A DNA stretch of 18,761 bases from Magnetospirillum sp. (GTDB lineage: Bacteria > Pseudomonadota > Alphaproteobacteria > Rhodospirillales > Magnetospirillaceae): contig JAIWOG010000234.1 of assembly GCA_020217035.1 (NCBI GenBank), positions 1 through 18,761 of the forward strand. Reading direction: 5' to 3'. This document shows positions 1-6,921 of the stretch, piece by piece. The translations under genes were made by a program, and so were the position numbers. Every line of letters starts with the position of its first letter. Position 1 is the stretch's first letter. The notes under the pieces are model-generated. The model was not told the DNA's origin. It worked only from the letters and a program-made list of their open reading frames with translations, and searched no databases.

Positions 1-88
1 CGTGTTGCGCCTGTTTGAAATCAGCCACGGCCCAGCCGGTGGCCAGGCTGGCGGCGATGACCAGACCGGCGGTGATCCAGCCGTTCAC
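1..88 (-). CDS. Start of a spanin-like (Rz-type) lysis protein, partial
   Basis: Only the first 29 codons are inside the window; the gene runs off the left edge. It starts at a GTG whose last two bases begin the TGA of the transglycosylase gene (GTGA overlap), so the two are translationally coupled. The visible peptide (MNGWITAGLVIAASLATGWA...) is one hydrophobic segment followed by a polar stretch (ADFKQAQH). A short N-terminal membrane anchor directly after an endolysin gene is the usual form of an inner-membrane spanin. That assignment rests on position and the anchor alone; another small lysis membrane protein is possible. Confidence 0.55.
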   Translation of the reverse strand, partial: MNGWITAGLVIAASLATGWAVADFKQAQH

Positions 89-828
89 AGCCCGGCCTCC
101 ATCATTGCCCGCCACTTGGCGATGCGGGCCACATAGGTGGTGGTCTCGGCGGCGTTCTTGGCCCCGGTCACCTGGCCCAGGCAAGGCGCAATCCCGGCCC
201 ACAGCCGGGCGCCGCCGCAATATGCTTGGGCCTTGATGATGTTGCCGGCCCCGGCGTTATAGCTGGCCTGGGCCAGGGGCTGGCGGTCGATGGGGGGGCG
301 ATTGTTGCGCCAGACCTGGCGCAGCTTGGCCATGTAATAGGCCCCGGCGTCGATGGCGATATCGGCGTGGGGCGACACCGCGCCCAAGCGCAATTGCCGG
401 GTGATGTCGCCCCAGGTGCCGGGCATGAACTGGGCCAGGCCGGCGGCGCCGACCGGCGACACCGCTGCCGGGTCCAGGCGGCTTTCCTGGTAAAGCTGGG
501 CCTTCCAGTCGGTCCAGGCTGGATAGTCGGGCCAATAGGTCTTGACCGCCGACTGGATGCGGGCGTCGTAGCGGTCGGGGAAAACCGGCCCGGCCACGGC
601 CGGGGCACAGCCGACCACCATGCCGACCAGGATAGCCAGGGCCAGAATGCGCAGGCCGTAATAGAAGGCCAGGGCCAGCGGCTCTTTCGCCATCTCGGCC
701 ATACTTTGAGAGAACGTGCGATTGGACCGCTGGTCCAGATAGCTGGACAGCCAGATCAGGCCGATGACGGCGAGCAAGGCATAGCCCAGTTTCAGGAAAG
801 CGGCGGTGAAGACGAAATCGTCGAACAC
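85..828 (-). CDS. Membrane-anchored lytic transglycosylase (phage endolysin)
   Basis: The 247-residue protein cleaves the glycan strands of peptidoglycan at lysis. The C-terminal half is an SLT/goose-lysozyme-like domain: the likely catalytic glutamate is E115 in YQESRLDP, followed by GLAQFMP at about 130-136 and SYNAG at about 189-193, all hallmark motifs of soluble lytic transglycosylase domains. Unusually for a phage muramidase, the N-terminus has two hydrophobic segments (about 13-29 and 58-79), which would place the enzyme in the inner membrane with the catalytic domain outside. The start is GTG at 828, preceded by GAGG at suitable spacing; no in-frame ATG lies upstream. It follows the Mor-type gene after a gap of about 110 bp and overlaps the spanin-like gene, so this is the lysis module. 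The enzyme class is secure; the export mode is inferred. Confidence 0.88.
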   Translation of the reverse strand: MFDDFVFTAAFLKLGYALLAVIGLIWLSSYLDQRSNRTFSQSMAEMAKEPLALAFYYGLRILALAILVGMVVGCAPAVAGPVFPDRYDARIQSAVKTYWPDYPAWTDWKAQLYQESRLDPAAVSPVGAAGLAQFMPGTWGDITRQLRLGAVSPHADIAIDAGAYYMAKLRQVWRNNRPPIDRQPLAQASYNAGAGNIIKAQAYCGGARLWAGIAPCLGQVTGAKNAAETTTYVARIAKWRAMMEAGL

Positions 829-937
829 GATGGAACCTCGCGGGGATGGTGCGACGGTTCCTAGAGTGGAATTTTCAGGGTTGAATATCCGTGGGGAATT
901 ACTTCAGGGGTGGGCGGCCTGGAGCGTCCGTATCTTC
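829..937 (-). promoter_or_regulatory. Candidate Mor-dependent middle/late promoter region
   Basis: This is the only sizeable gap between the Mor-type activator gene and the lysis genes, and it is AT-richer than its flanks. It holds a short dyad, TTCAgggtTGAA at about 877-888, and another, TTCCtagagtGGAA, at about 860-873. In Mu, Mor binds a dyad just upstream of the middle promoter. No convincing -10/-35 pair is visible, so this is a positional proposal only. Confidence 0.3.
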
Positions 938-1339
938 TCAGCGTTCGGCCAAGTATGCAAGAAGCGGCGGCAATTCGGCGGCCGGCGCCGGCCCCAAGGT
1001 GCGGGGCCGGGGGCCGCCCAGGATGTTCCACACGGTCCGTTCAGTGCAGCGCATCTCGCCGGCGATTTGGCCCGCCGTCCAGCCCTGTTCCTTCAGTTCC
1101 CACACCCGTGCCCGCTTGCCGGGACCGATGGGAATGTCGATATGGGTGCCGCCGAATCGTTCCGCCAGCTTCAACGCGGCAGCCATGCCTACCAGTTTGA
1201 CCACCGGGCTTTGCTCGCCCAGCCGGGCCGGCGACGGAATGTACAAGGCCCGCCCACCCCGGACCTTGGACAGGTCCAGGGCCGCGAATTCGCCGATCAA
1301 TTCGACGATATCGACATAGGCGACGATGCTGGCGGTCAT
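938..1339 (-). CDS. mor: Mor-family transcription activator (middle operon regulator)
   Basis: The 133-residue protein resembles Mor/C activators of Mu-like phages, which form a dimer through the N-terminal half and bind DNA through a C-terminal helix-turn-helix. The N-terminal part (about 1-75) has the family pattern of a hydrophobic region ending in a helix with LVGMAAALKLAERFGG and then a short strand (HIDIPIG). The C-terminal HTH is about 84-112, with QGWTAGQIAGEMRCTERTVW. Its length matches Mor (129 aa in Mu). Its place, after gemA and before the lysis genes at the end of the early operon, is that of Mor. It should turn on the genes to its left. The ribosome binding site is weak (GGACACGAGC before ATG). 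Confidence 0.8.
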   Translation of the reverse strand: MTASIVAYVDIVELIGEFAALDLSKVRGGRALYIPSPARLGEQSPVVKLVGMAAALKLAERFGGTHIDIPIGPGKRARVWELKEQGWTAGQIAGEMRCTERTVWNILGGPRPRTLGPAPAAELPPLLAYLAER

Positions 1340-1362
1340 GCTCGTGTCCGTTTAAGGGAGGT

Positions 1363-2151
1363 TTAGCCGACCGGCAGCGCTGGCTGCTCGCACAGCCGCA
1401 CTTGTGGTGACGGGATAAGCAAGGACGGCTGTTTGGCCTGTTGCTCAAGCCTGATGACCGCAGCCTCAAAATAGGTCGAGTCGCGCTCGATGGAGATGCA
1501 TCGCAGTCCGTGCCGCATGCACGCGGCTGCGACGGTCCCGGTGCCGGCATGCAGATCAAGCACGCTGGTGCCAGGTGGACAGATGGACAGGATAGACTCC
1601 ATCACCGCGACGGGTTTTTGCGCTGGATGAAGCGCCTTGCCGGAACCTGGCATCAGGATACGTTCACTCGCCATTGCGCCTGCTGCCAGCTTCGGAACGT
1701 CGAGGTGAGTAGGAAATTTTCGCCAGTCGAGCCCCGGCCCGCGCTTCCATGCGCCATAAAATTCACATGAATATTTAGGCACCGGCCGCAGCGATGGCAT
1801 AGCGTTGCGCTTGTACCACACGCCGAGAGCCATCATGTCTCCCCAGGACATCGCTAGCATCTCGGGCAACATGGCCGTACCGGCCCATACCACGGCGCCG
1901 GTAGTGATGCGCGGCATATAGGCTTCGGCCCAATCCCAGTTCGCCCCCCAAAGGTCTCCGACGGTCGTCGTCGGAGACGTCATAACCGTGACGCCACCCC
2001 TGGCGTAATCATCGATGCCGCCAGACAGACCGAGATAGGGCGGGTCGTCAAGCAGTAGATCAATGGTATCGGGTACCGCCTGCATGACCATGGGGTCCAT
2101 GCAATCGCCATGAATCATTGTGACGGTGTCGATGGTGACGATAGTGGGCAT
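1363..2151 (-). CDS. DNA methyltransferase (N4-cytosine/N6-adenine type)
   Basis: The 262-residue protein is an amino-methyltransferase of the N6-adenine/N4-cytosine superfamily. The catalytic motif DPPY is at about 36-39, in DLLLDDPPYLGL. The S-adenosylmethionine-binding motif comes late, at about 207-216 (VLDLHAGTGT), preceded by HPAQKPV and followed by CISIERDSTYFEAA. DPPY before the SAM motif is the beta-class order. The SAM motif reads DLHAGTG where most relatives have DPFAGSG, a mild variation that should still bind. No restriction enzyme gene is nearby, so it is a solitary phage methyltransferase, probably protecting phage DNA. The gene is visibly less GC-rich than the core early genes and carries a 10-bp inverted repeat (1954-1978). 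A weak TAGG lies upstream of the ATG. Confidence 0.85.
   Translation of the reverse strand: MPTIVTIDTVTMIHGDCMDPMVMQAVPDTIDLLLDDPPYLGLSGGIDDYARGGVTVMTSPTTTVGDLWGANWDWAEAYMPRITTGAVVWAGTAMLPEMLAMSWGDMMALGVWYKRNAMPSLRPVPKYSCEFYGAWKRGPGLDWRKFPTHLDVPKLAAGAMASERILMPGSGKALHPAQKPVAVMESILSICPPGTSVLDLHAGTGTVAAACMRHGLRCISIERDSTYFEAAVIRLEQQAKQPSLLIPSPQVRLCEQPALPVG
1954..1978. repeat. Inverted repeat inside the methyltransferase gene
   Basis: Arms GTCTCCGACG (1954-1963) and CGTCGGAGAC (1969-1978) are perfectly complementary with a 5-base spacer. The repeat lies within the coding region, so it could be an RNA hairpin, a protein-binding dyad or chance. There is no T-run after either arm, so it is not an ordinary terminator. 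Confidence 0.6.
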
Positions 2152-2184
2152 TTAAAACCTACAATTTTATCATGTTGTCCGAGG

Positions 2185-2313
2185 TCACCAGACGACCATA
2201 ATGTTGATGGGGCCGACCCTGACCTCTGCGTGGCGCTCGCCTTTTCGTGCGGCGAGATGCCATTGAAACGGCCACAGCCAGATTTGCATTCCAGCGAATC
2301 GATTGAGCTTCAT
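2185..2313 (-). CDS. Small phage protein, 42 residues, unknown function
   Basis: This short reading frame fills the gap between gemA and the methyltransferase gene. It starts at ATG 2313, preceded by a strong Shine-Dalgarno (GAAGGAGAAAGTC then ATG). The product begins MKLNRFAGMQIWLWPFQWHL and ends GPINIMVVW; it is rich in aromatic residues around a basic centre (ARKGER). I do not recognise it. The clean ribosome binding site, the position in a gap of otherwise unexplained size and the non-GC-biased composition argue that it is real. It could be a small membrane-associated or DNA-mimic-type accessory protein, but nothing in the sequence decides this. Confidence 0.6.
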   Translation of the reverse strand: MKLNRFAGMQIWLWPFQWHLAARKGERHAEVRVGPINIMVVW

Positions 2314-2324
2314 GACTTTCTCCT

Positions 2325-2951
2325 TCAGGTGGATTGCTTCACCGCCCGCACCCGGCCGCCCAGTTCCTTGATCAGCTGGTCCAGCTGGCGGGACGTGGCG
2401 GCGAAGAAACCGGGGGCGCCGGCGGTGGTGTAAAGATGGCTGGCTAGGTCCGGCGCCGGGGCGGCGCCAGCCTGGGTCAAGATGGTCCATTGGGCGGACA
2501 GCACGCAGCGGCGGGTGTCCTTGTAGGCTTTCCAGTCGACGCCGGCGCGGGTGGCCATGGCCTTCAGGGCGTCGATCACCACATTGCCCTTGTCCGGCTT
2601 CAGCCAGCGCAGATCGTCGACGCCGTGCTGGCGTTTGACGAAGGCGGCCAGGGCGGATTCGCGGGGATCGGTGACCACGCCCAGATGGTGCAGGCTGATC
2701 CACAGGGCGCGGGCTTTCTTGGCGTGCGGGGTGGCGGCCTTGGGCCGGGTGTCGGGCTGGTGGGCCTGATCGCCTTGCCGGGCCAGTTTCTTGGAACAGG
2801 CGATGAAATCGGCGACGGTCATCTCGCGGGCGCTGGCCTTGCCACAGGTCACCTTTTGGAAATCGCGCCGGGCGTCTTCATCCAGCCCGGCCTTCTTGCA
2901 GGCGGCAAACCATCCGCGCTGCGCCATCAGTTTGTCGGGGTGGGCTTTCAT
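2325..2951 (-). CDS. gemA: GemA / Mu gp16-like regulatory protein
   Basis: The 208-residue protein belongs to the GemA (Mu gp16, DUF1018) family of early-region proteins, which in Mu modulate host DNA topology and sit directly before mor. Family features visible are the central segment KKARALWISLHHLGVV with a following acidic/basic region and KRQHGVDDLRWL, then the C-terminal CVLSAQWTILTQAG. The residues before about 75 are a lysine-rich leader with MAQRGWFAACKKAGLDEDARRDF. The start at 2951 gives an ATGA overlap with the MT-A70 gene and places GGAG about 7 bases upstream; an ATG at 2957 is possible. In Mu the order is gemA-mor; here a 42-aa gene and a methyltransferase gene separate them, which looks like an insertion of accessory genes. 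Confidence 0.8.
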   Translation of the reverse strand: MKAHPDKLMAQRGWFAACKKAGLDEDARRDFQKVTCGKASAREMTVADFIACSKKLARQGDQAHQPDTRPKAATPHAKKARALWISLHHLGVVTDPRESALAAFVKRQHGVDDLRWLKPDKGNVVIDALKAMATRAGVDWKAYKDTRRCVLSAQWTILTQAGAAPAPDLASHLYTTAGAPGFFAATSRQLDQLIKELGGRVRAVKQST

Positions 2952-3514
2952 GCGCATTCTCCGAACTTGTCGATCTGGTTGCCCCAGGCGGACCAACCCG
3001 GGCGGGTTTGGCGGGCGAACAATTCGGCATAGGGGCCGTCCACCAGCCGCTCGATGTCGTCGTACATCTGGTCGGGCTTGCGGGAATGTTCCCGCACCGG
3101 GGCGGCGATCAGGTTGCGCACCGAGCGCGAGCGATAGACCGGCTGGCCGATGCGGCCGACCAGATAGAACTCGGCGGCCGAACGCAGCACATAGCCGGTG
3201 CCGAAGGCCCATTTGGCGCCGGTGCTGGACTGCTTGGCCCAGCTTCCGGCGGTGATGAACCGGAAGCGCCAGGACAGCATCACCTCCAGCGCCTGGGGCA
3301 GCATGGGGGCGGTCGCCCACATCACCAGCAGGCAATGGGGGGCAGCCAGTTGGTCGACCGGCAGCGCCTTGATGGCGTCCAGATCCATGCAGGAATATTG
3401 GGCCTGGGGCGACTTGGCCTCGCCGGCGGTCGAATACAAGTCATAGCGCCAGGGCGGGTCGGCCAGGATGGCGCCATAGCGCAAGGGGATCAGGGGGGCA
3501 AAGGGCCAGGTCAT
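2948..3514 (-). CDS. MT-A70 family N6-adenine methyltransferase
   Basis: The 188-residue protein transfers a methyl group from S-adenosylmethionine to adenine N6. The signature DPPW is at about 19-22, in YGAILADPPWRYD, as in MT-A70 enzymes. A second family stretch, PHCLLVMWATAPMLPQALEVM, lies at about 58-78; KWAFGTGYVLRSAAEFYLVGRIG follows at about 99-121, and the C-terminal half contains HSRKPDQMYDDIE (about 143-155) and WGNQIDKF near the end. It is short but complete for phage members. It overlaps gemA by ATGA. Upstream, the minus-strand operon is broken by the plus-strand cargo gene, so this gene may need its own promoter in 3515-3606 or read-through of the cargo. With the 1363-2151 gene it is the second methyltransferase of this phage. 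Confidence 0.9.
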   Translation of the reverse strand: MTWPFAPLIPLRYGAILADPPWRYDLYSTAGEAKSPQAQYSCMDLDAIKALPVDQLAAPHCLLVMWATAPMLPQALEVMLSWRFRFITAGSWAKQSSTGAKWAFGTGYVLRSAAEFYLVGRIGQPVYRSRSVRNLIAAPVREHSRKPDQMYDDIERLVDGPYAELFARQTRPGWSAWGNQIDKFGECA

Positions 3515-3606
3515 CGAGCGCCCCCAAAACGAAAAGAGGACTCGACTCCCACACCTATTGCACGCATCGTTTTTGGGATTGCCTCTTCATATTTGGAAGC
3601 CGCACG
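3515..3606. other. Divergent intergenic region between MT-A70 and cargo gene
   Basis: This 92-bp gap separates the divergently oriented methyltransferase and cargo genes and is AT-richer than the operon. It must hold the cargo gene's promoter if that gene has its own, and possibly one for the methyltransferase. AT-rich stretches (TTTTTGG, CATATTTGG) are present, but I could not assign a convincing -35/-10 pair. GGAAG at about 3595-3599 is the cargo ribosome binding site. Confidence 0.4.
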
Positions 3607-4566
3607 ATGCCGACGATTGCCATTGCCAATGACGCCGACCTTTTTGCAGTTCTGGAACAGGTGGCTGAAAGAACCCTTGGTCCCGACACAGAGATCGAGT
3701 TCCGTGGCTGGCCGAATTATGAAGTCATCATTCGCGGCGAGGATTTTGAAGGCGGGATACCCACCCGCATTATGCCGGCGATCATGGAGCTTCAGCGGCA
3801 GGTATATGCAGCCGTCGCGCTGATGAAGTATGGTGCCCCTCAGCGCCTTTCTCGGGAAGAACGAAAGCTTGCCGAGTTGGTCGTGCATTTCGAGGCTGGA
3901 CATTCCACAAAGTTTTTTTCCGAATTGTGGAAAATCCTCAACCCCCTGGTCAAAGAGGCCGCAGGGAAGATGAACGGGACGCAATTGGTCGTCACCATTT
4001 TGGGAATTGCAGCACTGGCTTCCGGCTCGTATGCCTGGAAAGAGCACCTTATTGCCCGCCTCGATGAAAAGGGCATGGAACACTCCTTGCAGATGAGCCA
4101 AGAGGAAACGCGGCGCCAGGAGTTGATGGCCCGCATCGCCACTGATTCCCCTGCCGTACATGAACTCATCCGGCAAAATCGTTCCTTCCAGGATCAACTT
4201 CTTAAGCGACTGGACGAAAATGACCAGTTGGTGATCGATGGAACTCCGTTGATCGACGGAAAGACGGCCCAACAAGCAATTCGCGCCCCCCGAGAAGAAG
4301 CTATTGAGTCCCGTTTCGATGGGCAGTTTATGATCATCAGTGTCGAATCCGGGTTGGTGCGTGGTGGCTTCAGATTGAAGGTTCGGGAAGTCAGTTCCGG
4401 CGAAGAACTGACCGTCAAAGTCCCAGAAGGCACACTTACCGAAGAACAGATCGGCACTCTGCAAAAAGGGGAATGGGGCAAGCATCCCCTGACAATGCAG
4501 ATGAACGTCAAGAAGCTGCGTGACCGCATTGTCGATGCCACGCTTATCGAGGCGGGATTGCGCTGA
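3607..4566 (+). CDS. Single-pass membrane protein, cargo gene of unknown function
   Basis: The 319-residue protein is encoded against the direction of the surrounding operon. An N-terminal soluble region (1-125) holds IMPAIMELQRQVYAAVALMKYG and RLSREERKLAELVVHFEAGHS; I recall similar stretches in a widespread family of uncharacterised membrane proteins but cannot name a function. One membrane span is at about 126-146 (LVVTILGIAALASGSYAW). A charged, probably coiled-coil region (150-215) and a C-terminal beta-rich domain (about 230-319, with SGEELTVKVPEG) follow. The start ATG has GGAAG 8 bases upstream. Base composition (roughly 52-55% GC by eye) is well below the flanking early genes. It fits a moron-type gene expressed in the lysogen; an anti-phage or membrane-sensing role is speculation. 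Confidence 0.85.
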   Translation: MPTIAIANDADLFAVLEQVAERTLGPDTEIEFRGWPNYEVIIRGEDFEGGIPTRIMPAIMELQRQVYAAVALMKYGAPQRLSREERKLAELVVHFEAGHSTKFFSELWKILNPLVKEAAGKMNGTQLVVTILGIAALASGSYAWKEHLIARLDEKGMEHSLQMSQEETRRQELMARIATDSPAVHELIRQNRSFQDQLLKRLDENDQLVIDGTPLIDGKTAQQAIRAPREEAIESRFDGQFMIISVESGLVRGGFRLKVREVSSGEELTVKVPEGTLTEEQIGTLQKGEWGKHPLTMQMNVKKLRDRIVDATLIEAGLR

Positions 4567-4589
4567 TCCTGTTTTAACGGGCATCTCCA

Positions 4590-4859
4590 TCATCCCCTCG
4601 GGTTCTGTTCCGCCGCCTGGTTGACGACTTCGACGATGTCTTGCCAGGACAGGCCGGCGGCGCGGGCGATGCGCACGATGGCGGCGAAGTCCTGTTTGGC
4701 GGTGGTGTCGCGCTGGGCCAGGGCCAGGCCGGCGGCGGCGCGGTTGAAATGGGCGAGCGCGGCGACCAAGGCGCGGGTATGGGGGCTGGCGCCAGCGCGG
4801 TCCACGAAGGCGCGGATCGCCACGTCGAGGTCCAGCCATGCCCGCGCCAAGCCGCCCAT
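4590..4859 (-). CDS. Small hypothetical phage protein (89 aa)
   Basis: The predicted product is mostly alpha-helical and alanine-rich, ending in ARAAGLSWQDIVEVVNQAAEQNPRG. The helix pair near the C-terminus (about 61-82) has a helix-turn-helix look (AAGLSWQDIVEVV), but no family is recognised. It begins 3 bp after the stop of the three-HTH gene, in the same direction, so it belongs to the early operon and is its last gene before the cargo insertion. It converges on the cargo gene with 23 bp between stop codons and no obvious terminator. The ribosome binding site is weak; an internal start is possible. Confidence 0.6.
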   Translation of the reverse strand: MGGLARAWLDLDVAIRAFVDRAGASPHTRALVAALAHFNRAAAGLALAQRDTTAKQDFAAIVRIARAAGLSWQDIVEVVNQAAEQNPRG

Positions 4860-4862
4860 GGG

Positions 4863-6044
4863 TCAGATCCCGCGCACGTCGAAAGCGGGTAAGGAAAGCC
4901 CCTTCCGCGCCTTGTTGGCCCGCTTGACCAATTGGGCGGCGGTCATCGGGGTGCCTTCACAGGTGTAGATGCCGGCGCCCTCGAAGGTCAGCTTCAGCCC
5001 TTGGCCTTCCAGCCAGTTTTCCACCGTCTCGATGTCGCAAGGGCACGGGGCCGGGTCATCAGCCCGGCGCAGGCGATCTTCGGGGAGAACCGGTTTGTTC
5101 AGCTTGTCGATGACCTGATCGGCCCGCTTGGCGGTGATGGGTTCTTCTGTCGTCACCGATGGCTTGGCTTCCCGTACTTTCGGCGGGGTGGGCGTTTCTT
5201 CCTTGGGGGCTTGGGCCAGCTTGGCGTTTTCCCACACATGGGACAGGCCGGCCTTGGCCACCCGCATGTGGATGCCGTTGGGGGCGACGCCCAGGGCCTT
5301 GGCGATGTCATTACGGCTGGCGCCGGCCCGGCACAGGGGTTCCAGGATGTCGCGGTCGGATTTCTTGTCGCGGTGCTGGCCCGGCGCCACCCCCAGGCGT
5401 TGGGCCTGGTTCTCGCGCCAGACGCCGGTCAACCGATAGGTGGACATACTGGCGCTGACCGAATGCTTCTTGATGTTTTCGGCCTTGGCGATGTCTTCCT
5501 CGCTCAGCCCTTCCTGGGCGTATTGGGTGAACCGGCCGCGCCGATCCGGCCCCGGTTCGACGGCGTTGGCCCAATCGTCCGCCGGCGGCCAGGGGGCGGT
5601 TTCCGGATAAAGCGTGTGTTGGGGAATGCCGGCAGCGTTGCGCGGCCACCGCGCCTTGATGTCGCTGGCGGCCGCCAAGGCCTTCTTCAGCTTCTCGGGG
5701 CCGATCCCCAGGCGGTCTGCGATGGCGGTCTGCGGCAAGCCGGCGGCGTACAGCCGTTCCACCGCGTCCATGTCGATGGAGGGCGGCTTGACCGGCCACC
5801 GCAGTTTGGTGGGGGGCAAGGCGGCCTGACCATCGTTTTCAGGGATTTGTGGTGAAGGTTTGTCGGGGGCTTTGTCGCCCCGGAACATGGCGGTGTCGAT
5901 CTTCACCGCCGCGTCCTGATGAATGAAATCCCAGCAGGCGCTGGCAATGTTCGGCGTTTCCATGCCGCAAGTGGGGGCCAGCACCTCGATCAGGTGCAGG
6001 CGCAGCGCCGGGCCGGTGTACGGGTAATCAAGACGGGTGGACAT
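4863..6044 (-). CDS. Protein with three helix-turn-helix-like segments (393 aa)
   Basis: I recognise no named family. Three segments look like homeodomain-type HTHs: about 92-122 (AVERLYAAGLPQTAIADRLG), 172-204 (YAQEGLSEEDIAKAENIKKH) and 231-266 (LCRAGASRNDIAKALGVAP). They are separated by proline-rich linkers, and the C-terminal part (about 335-393) forms a small separate domain with CPCDIETVENWLEGQG and ends in basic helices. The repeated use of the 'AG-hydrophobic-IA-LG' pattern suggests a DNA-binding adaptor touching several sites, perhaps a phage regulator. It lies between two unknown early genes, starting 2 bp after the previous stop with AAAGG upstream. It is long for a Mu-like early accessory gene. 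Confidence 0.75.
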   Translation of the reverse strand: MSTRLDYPYTGPALRLHLIEVLAPTCGMETPNIASACWDFIHQDAAVKIDTAMFRGDKAPDKPSPQIPENDGQAALPPTKLRWPVKPPSIDMDAVERLYAAGLPQTAIADRLGIGPEKLKKALAAASDIKARWPRNAAGIPQHTLYPETAPWPPADDWANAVEPGPDRRGRFTQYAQEGLSEEDIAKAENIKKHSVSASMSTYRLTGVWRENQAQRLGVAPGQHRDKKSDRDILEPLCRAGASRNDIAKALGVAPNGIHMRVAKAGLSHVWENAKLAQAPKEETPTPPKVREAKPSVTTEEPITAKRADQVIDKLNKPVLPEDRLRRADDPAPCPCDIETVENWLEGQGLKLTFEGAGIYTCEGTPMTAAQLVKRANKARKGLSLPAFDVRGI

Positions 6045-6046
6045 GG

Positions 6047-6463
6047 TCAGGCCTTTCCGATCAGAAGGTCGGGGGCGCCGGCTTGCAGCAGCTCGGCGTT
6101 GATAGCGGCGGTCCAGAAGGAATTGTCCCAGTCCCAGGGACGGACCAGCAACGGGTCGGGGCGATAGTTGATGACGCCCACCTTCCAGCCCAAACCGCGC
6201 CGGTACCAGGCGGCAGGCAGTACGTCGGCGAATTCGGTGCCCTGATCGGGACGGGTGCTGCGGTCGAGGCCGAAGATCAGTTCCTGGGACACCGATTCGC
6301 GGGCACGCAGCATCATCAACCGCATGACCTGGCCGTGACTGAGGTCGAGGGCGAAAACCTGCAATCCCGCATCGGTCAGGATCAGCGCCTGGTGGGGAAA
6401 AATGCCGTCGATGCCGACGGCGCCGGCGATCATCTTGTGGAAGGTGTCGGGAAGGCTGTCCAT
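6047..6463 (-). CDS. Hypothetical early protein (138 aa)
   Basis: The 138-residue product is not recognised. It has a hydrophobic core pattern (GIFPHQALILTDAGLQVFAL, then VMRLMMLRARES), an acidic middle (FGLDRSTRPDQGTEFADVLPAAWY) and an aromatic C-terminal part (RPWDWDNSFWTAAINAELL). There is no signal peptide or membrane span. Its ATG shares one base with the upstream TGA (TGATG), so it is translationally coupled to the 151-aa gene, and the two may act together. Confidence 0.65.
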   Translation of the reverse strand: MDSLPDTFHKMIAGAVGIDGIFPHQALILTDAGLQVFALDLSHGQVMRLMMLRARESVSQELIFGLDRSTRPDQGTEFADVLPAAWYRRGLGWKVGVINYRPDPLLVRPWDWDNSFWTAAINAELLQAGAPDLLIGKA

Positions 6464-6918
6464 CAGGCGTCCCCCCCGGTCATGCGGTTGAGGAAGTCCA
6501 GGCCGGCGGCGGTGATGCCGGCATGACCGCGAAGGGGGCTGCCGGGGGTGCGCGGGGCTTCGGACCAGTGCGCCAAACCTTGACGGGCCAGCCGCGTGAC
6601 GTCGGCCGCCGTCGCCTTGCTGGCCACCGGCACCGGACCGTCGGACTGGACCAGCAGGCGCAGCTGGGCCAATTCGAAATCCAGGTCGATGATATCGACC
6701 ACCGTCACCGGATAATTCAGAACCTTGTTGTCGGCGGTGAAAATAACCCGACTGCCGGCTTTCCAGCTTTTGGTGTCAGGCCGCACATGACGGCCGACCC
6801 AGGTGTCGGCCTGGAACGGGCCGCAATCGACGATCTCGCCAGCGGCATCGACGCGGAACCAGGTGAAATCCTGGCCACGGTCTTCCAGATGCAGGAAGAA
6901 ATGAGTGCGCAAATCCAT
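6463..6918 (-). CDS. Hypothetical early protein (151 aa)
   Basis: The 151-residue product begins MDLRTHFFLHLEDRGQDFTW, reads like a compact beta-rich fold up to about residue 90 (PVTVVDIIDLDFELAQLRLL) and ends in a helical tail with a winged-helix flavour (AGITAAGLDFLNRMTGG, typical wording of 'H-G-I-T-A-A-G' C-terminal ends of phage replication or regulator proteins). No family is recognised. A good ribosome binding site (GAGAGGAATAAGCC then ATG) supports the start. It is coupled to the 138-aa gene downstream and lies 3 bp from the XRE regulator upstream. Confidence 0.65.
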   Translation of the reverse strand: MDLRTHFFLHLEDRGQDFTWFRVDAAGEIVDCGPFQADTWVGRHVRPDTKSWKAGSRVIFTADNKVLNYPVTVVDIIDLDFELAQLRLLVQSDGPVPVASKATAADVTRLARQGLAHWSEAPRTPGSPLRGHAGITAAGLDFLNRMTGGDA

Positions 6919-6921
6919 GGC

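Noticed and set aside
3511..4839. 442-aa minus-strand frame opposite the cargo gene, continuous with operon direction
   Set aside because: It would keep the operon unbroken, but the first part is Arg/Pro shadow sequence and the rest is antisense of the plus-strand gene, which has a proper ribosome binding site, membrane span and sensible composition.
3511..4860. Toxin-antitoxin pair formed by the cargo gene and the 89-aa gene
   Set aside because: The genes are convergent, not co-transcribed, and neither has a toxin or antitoxin motif.
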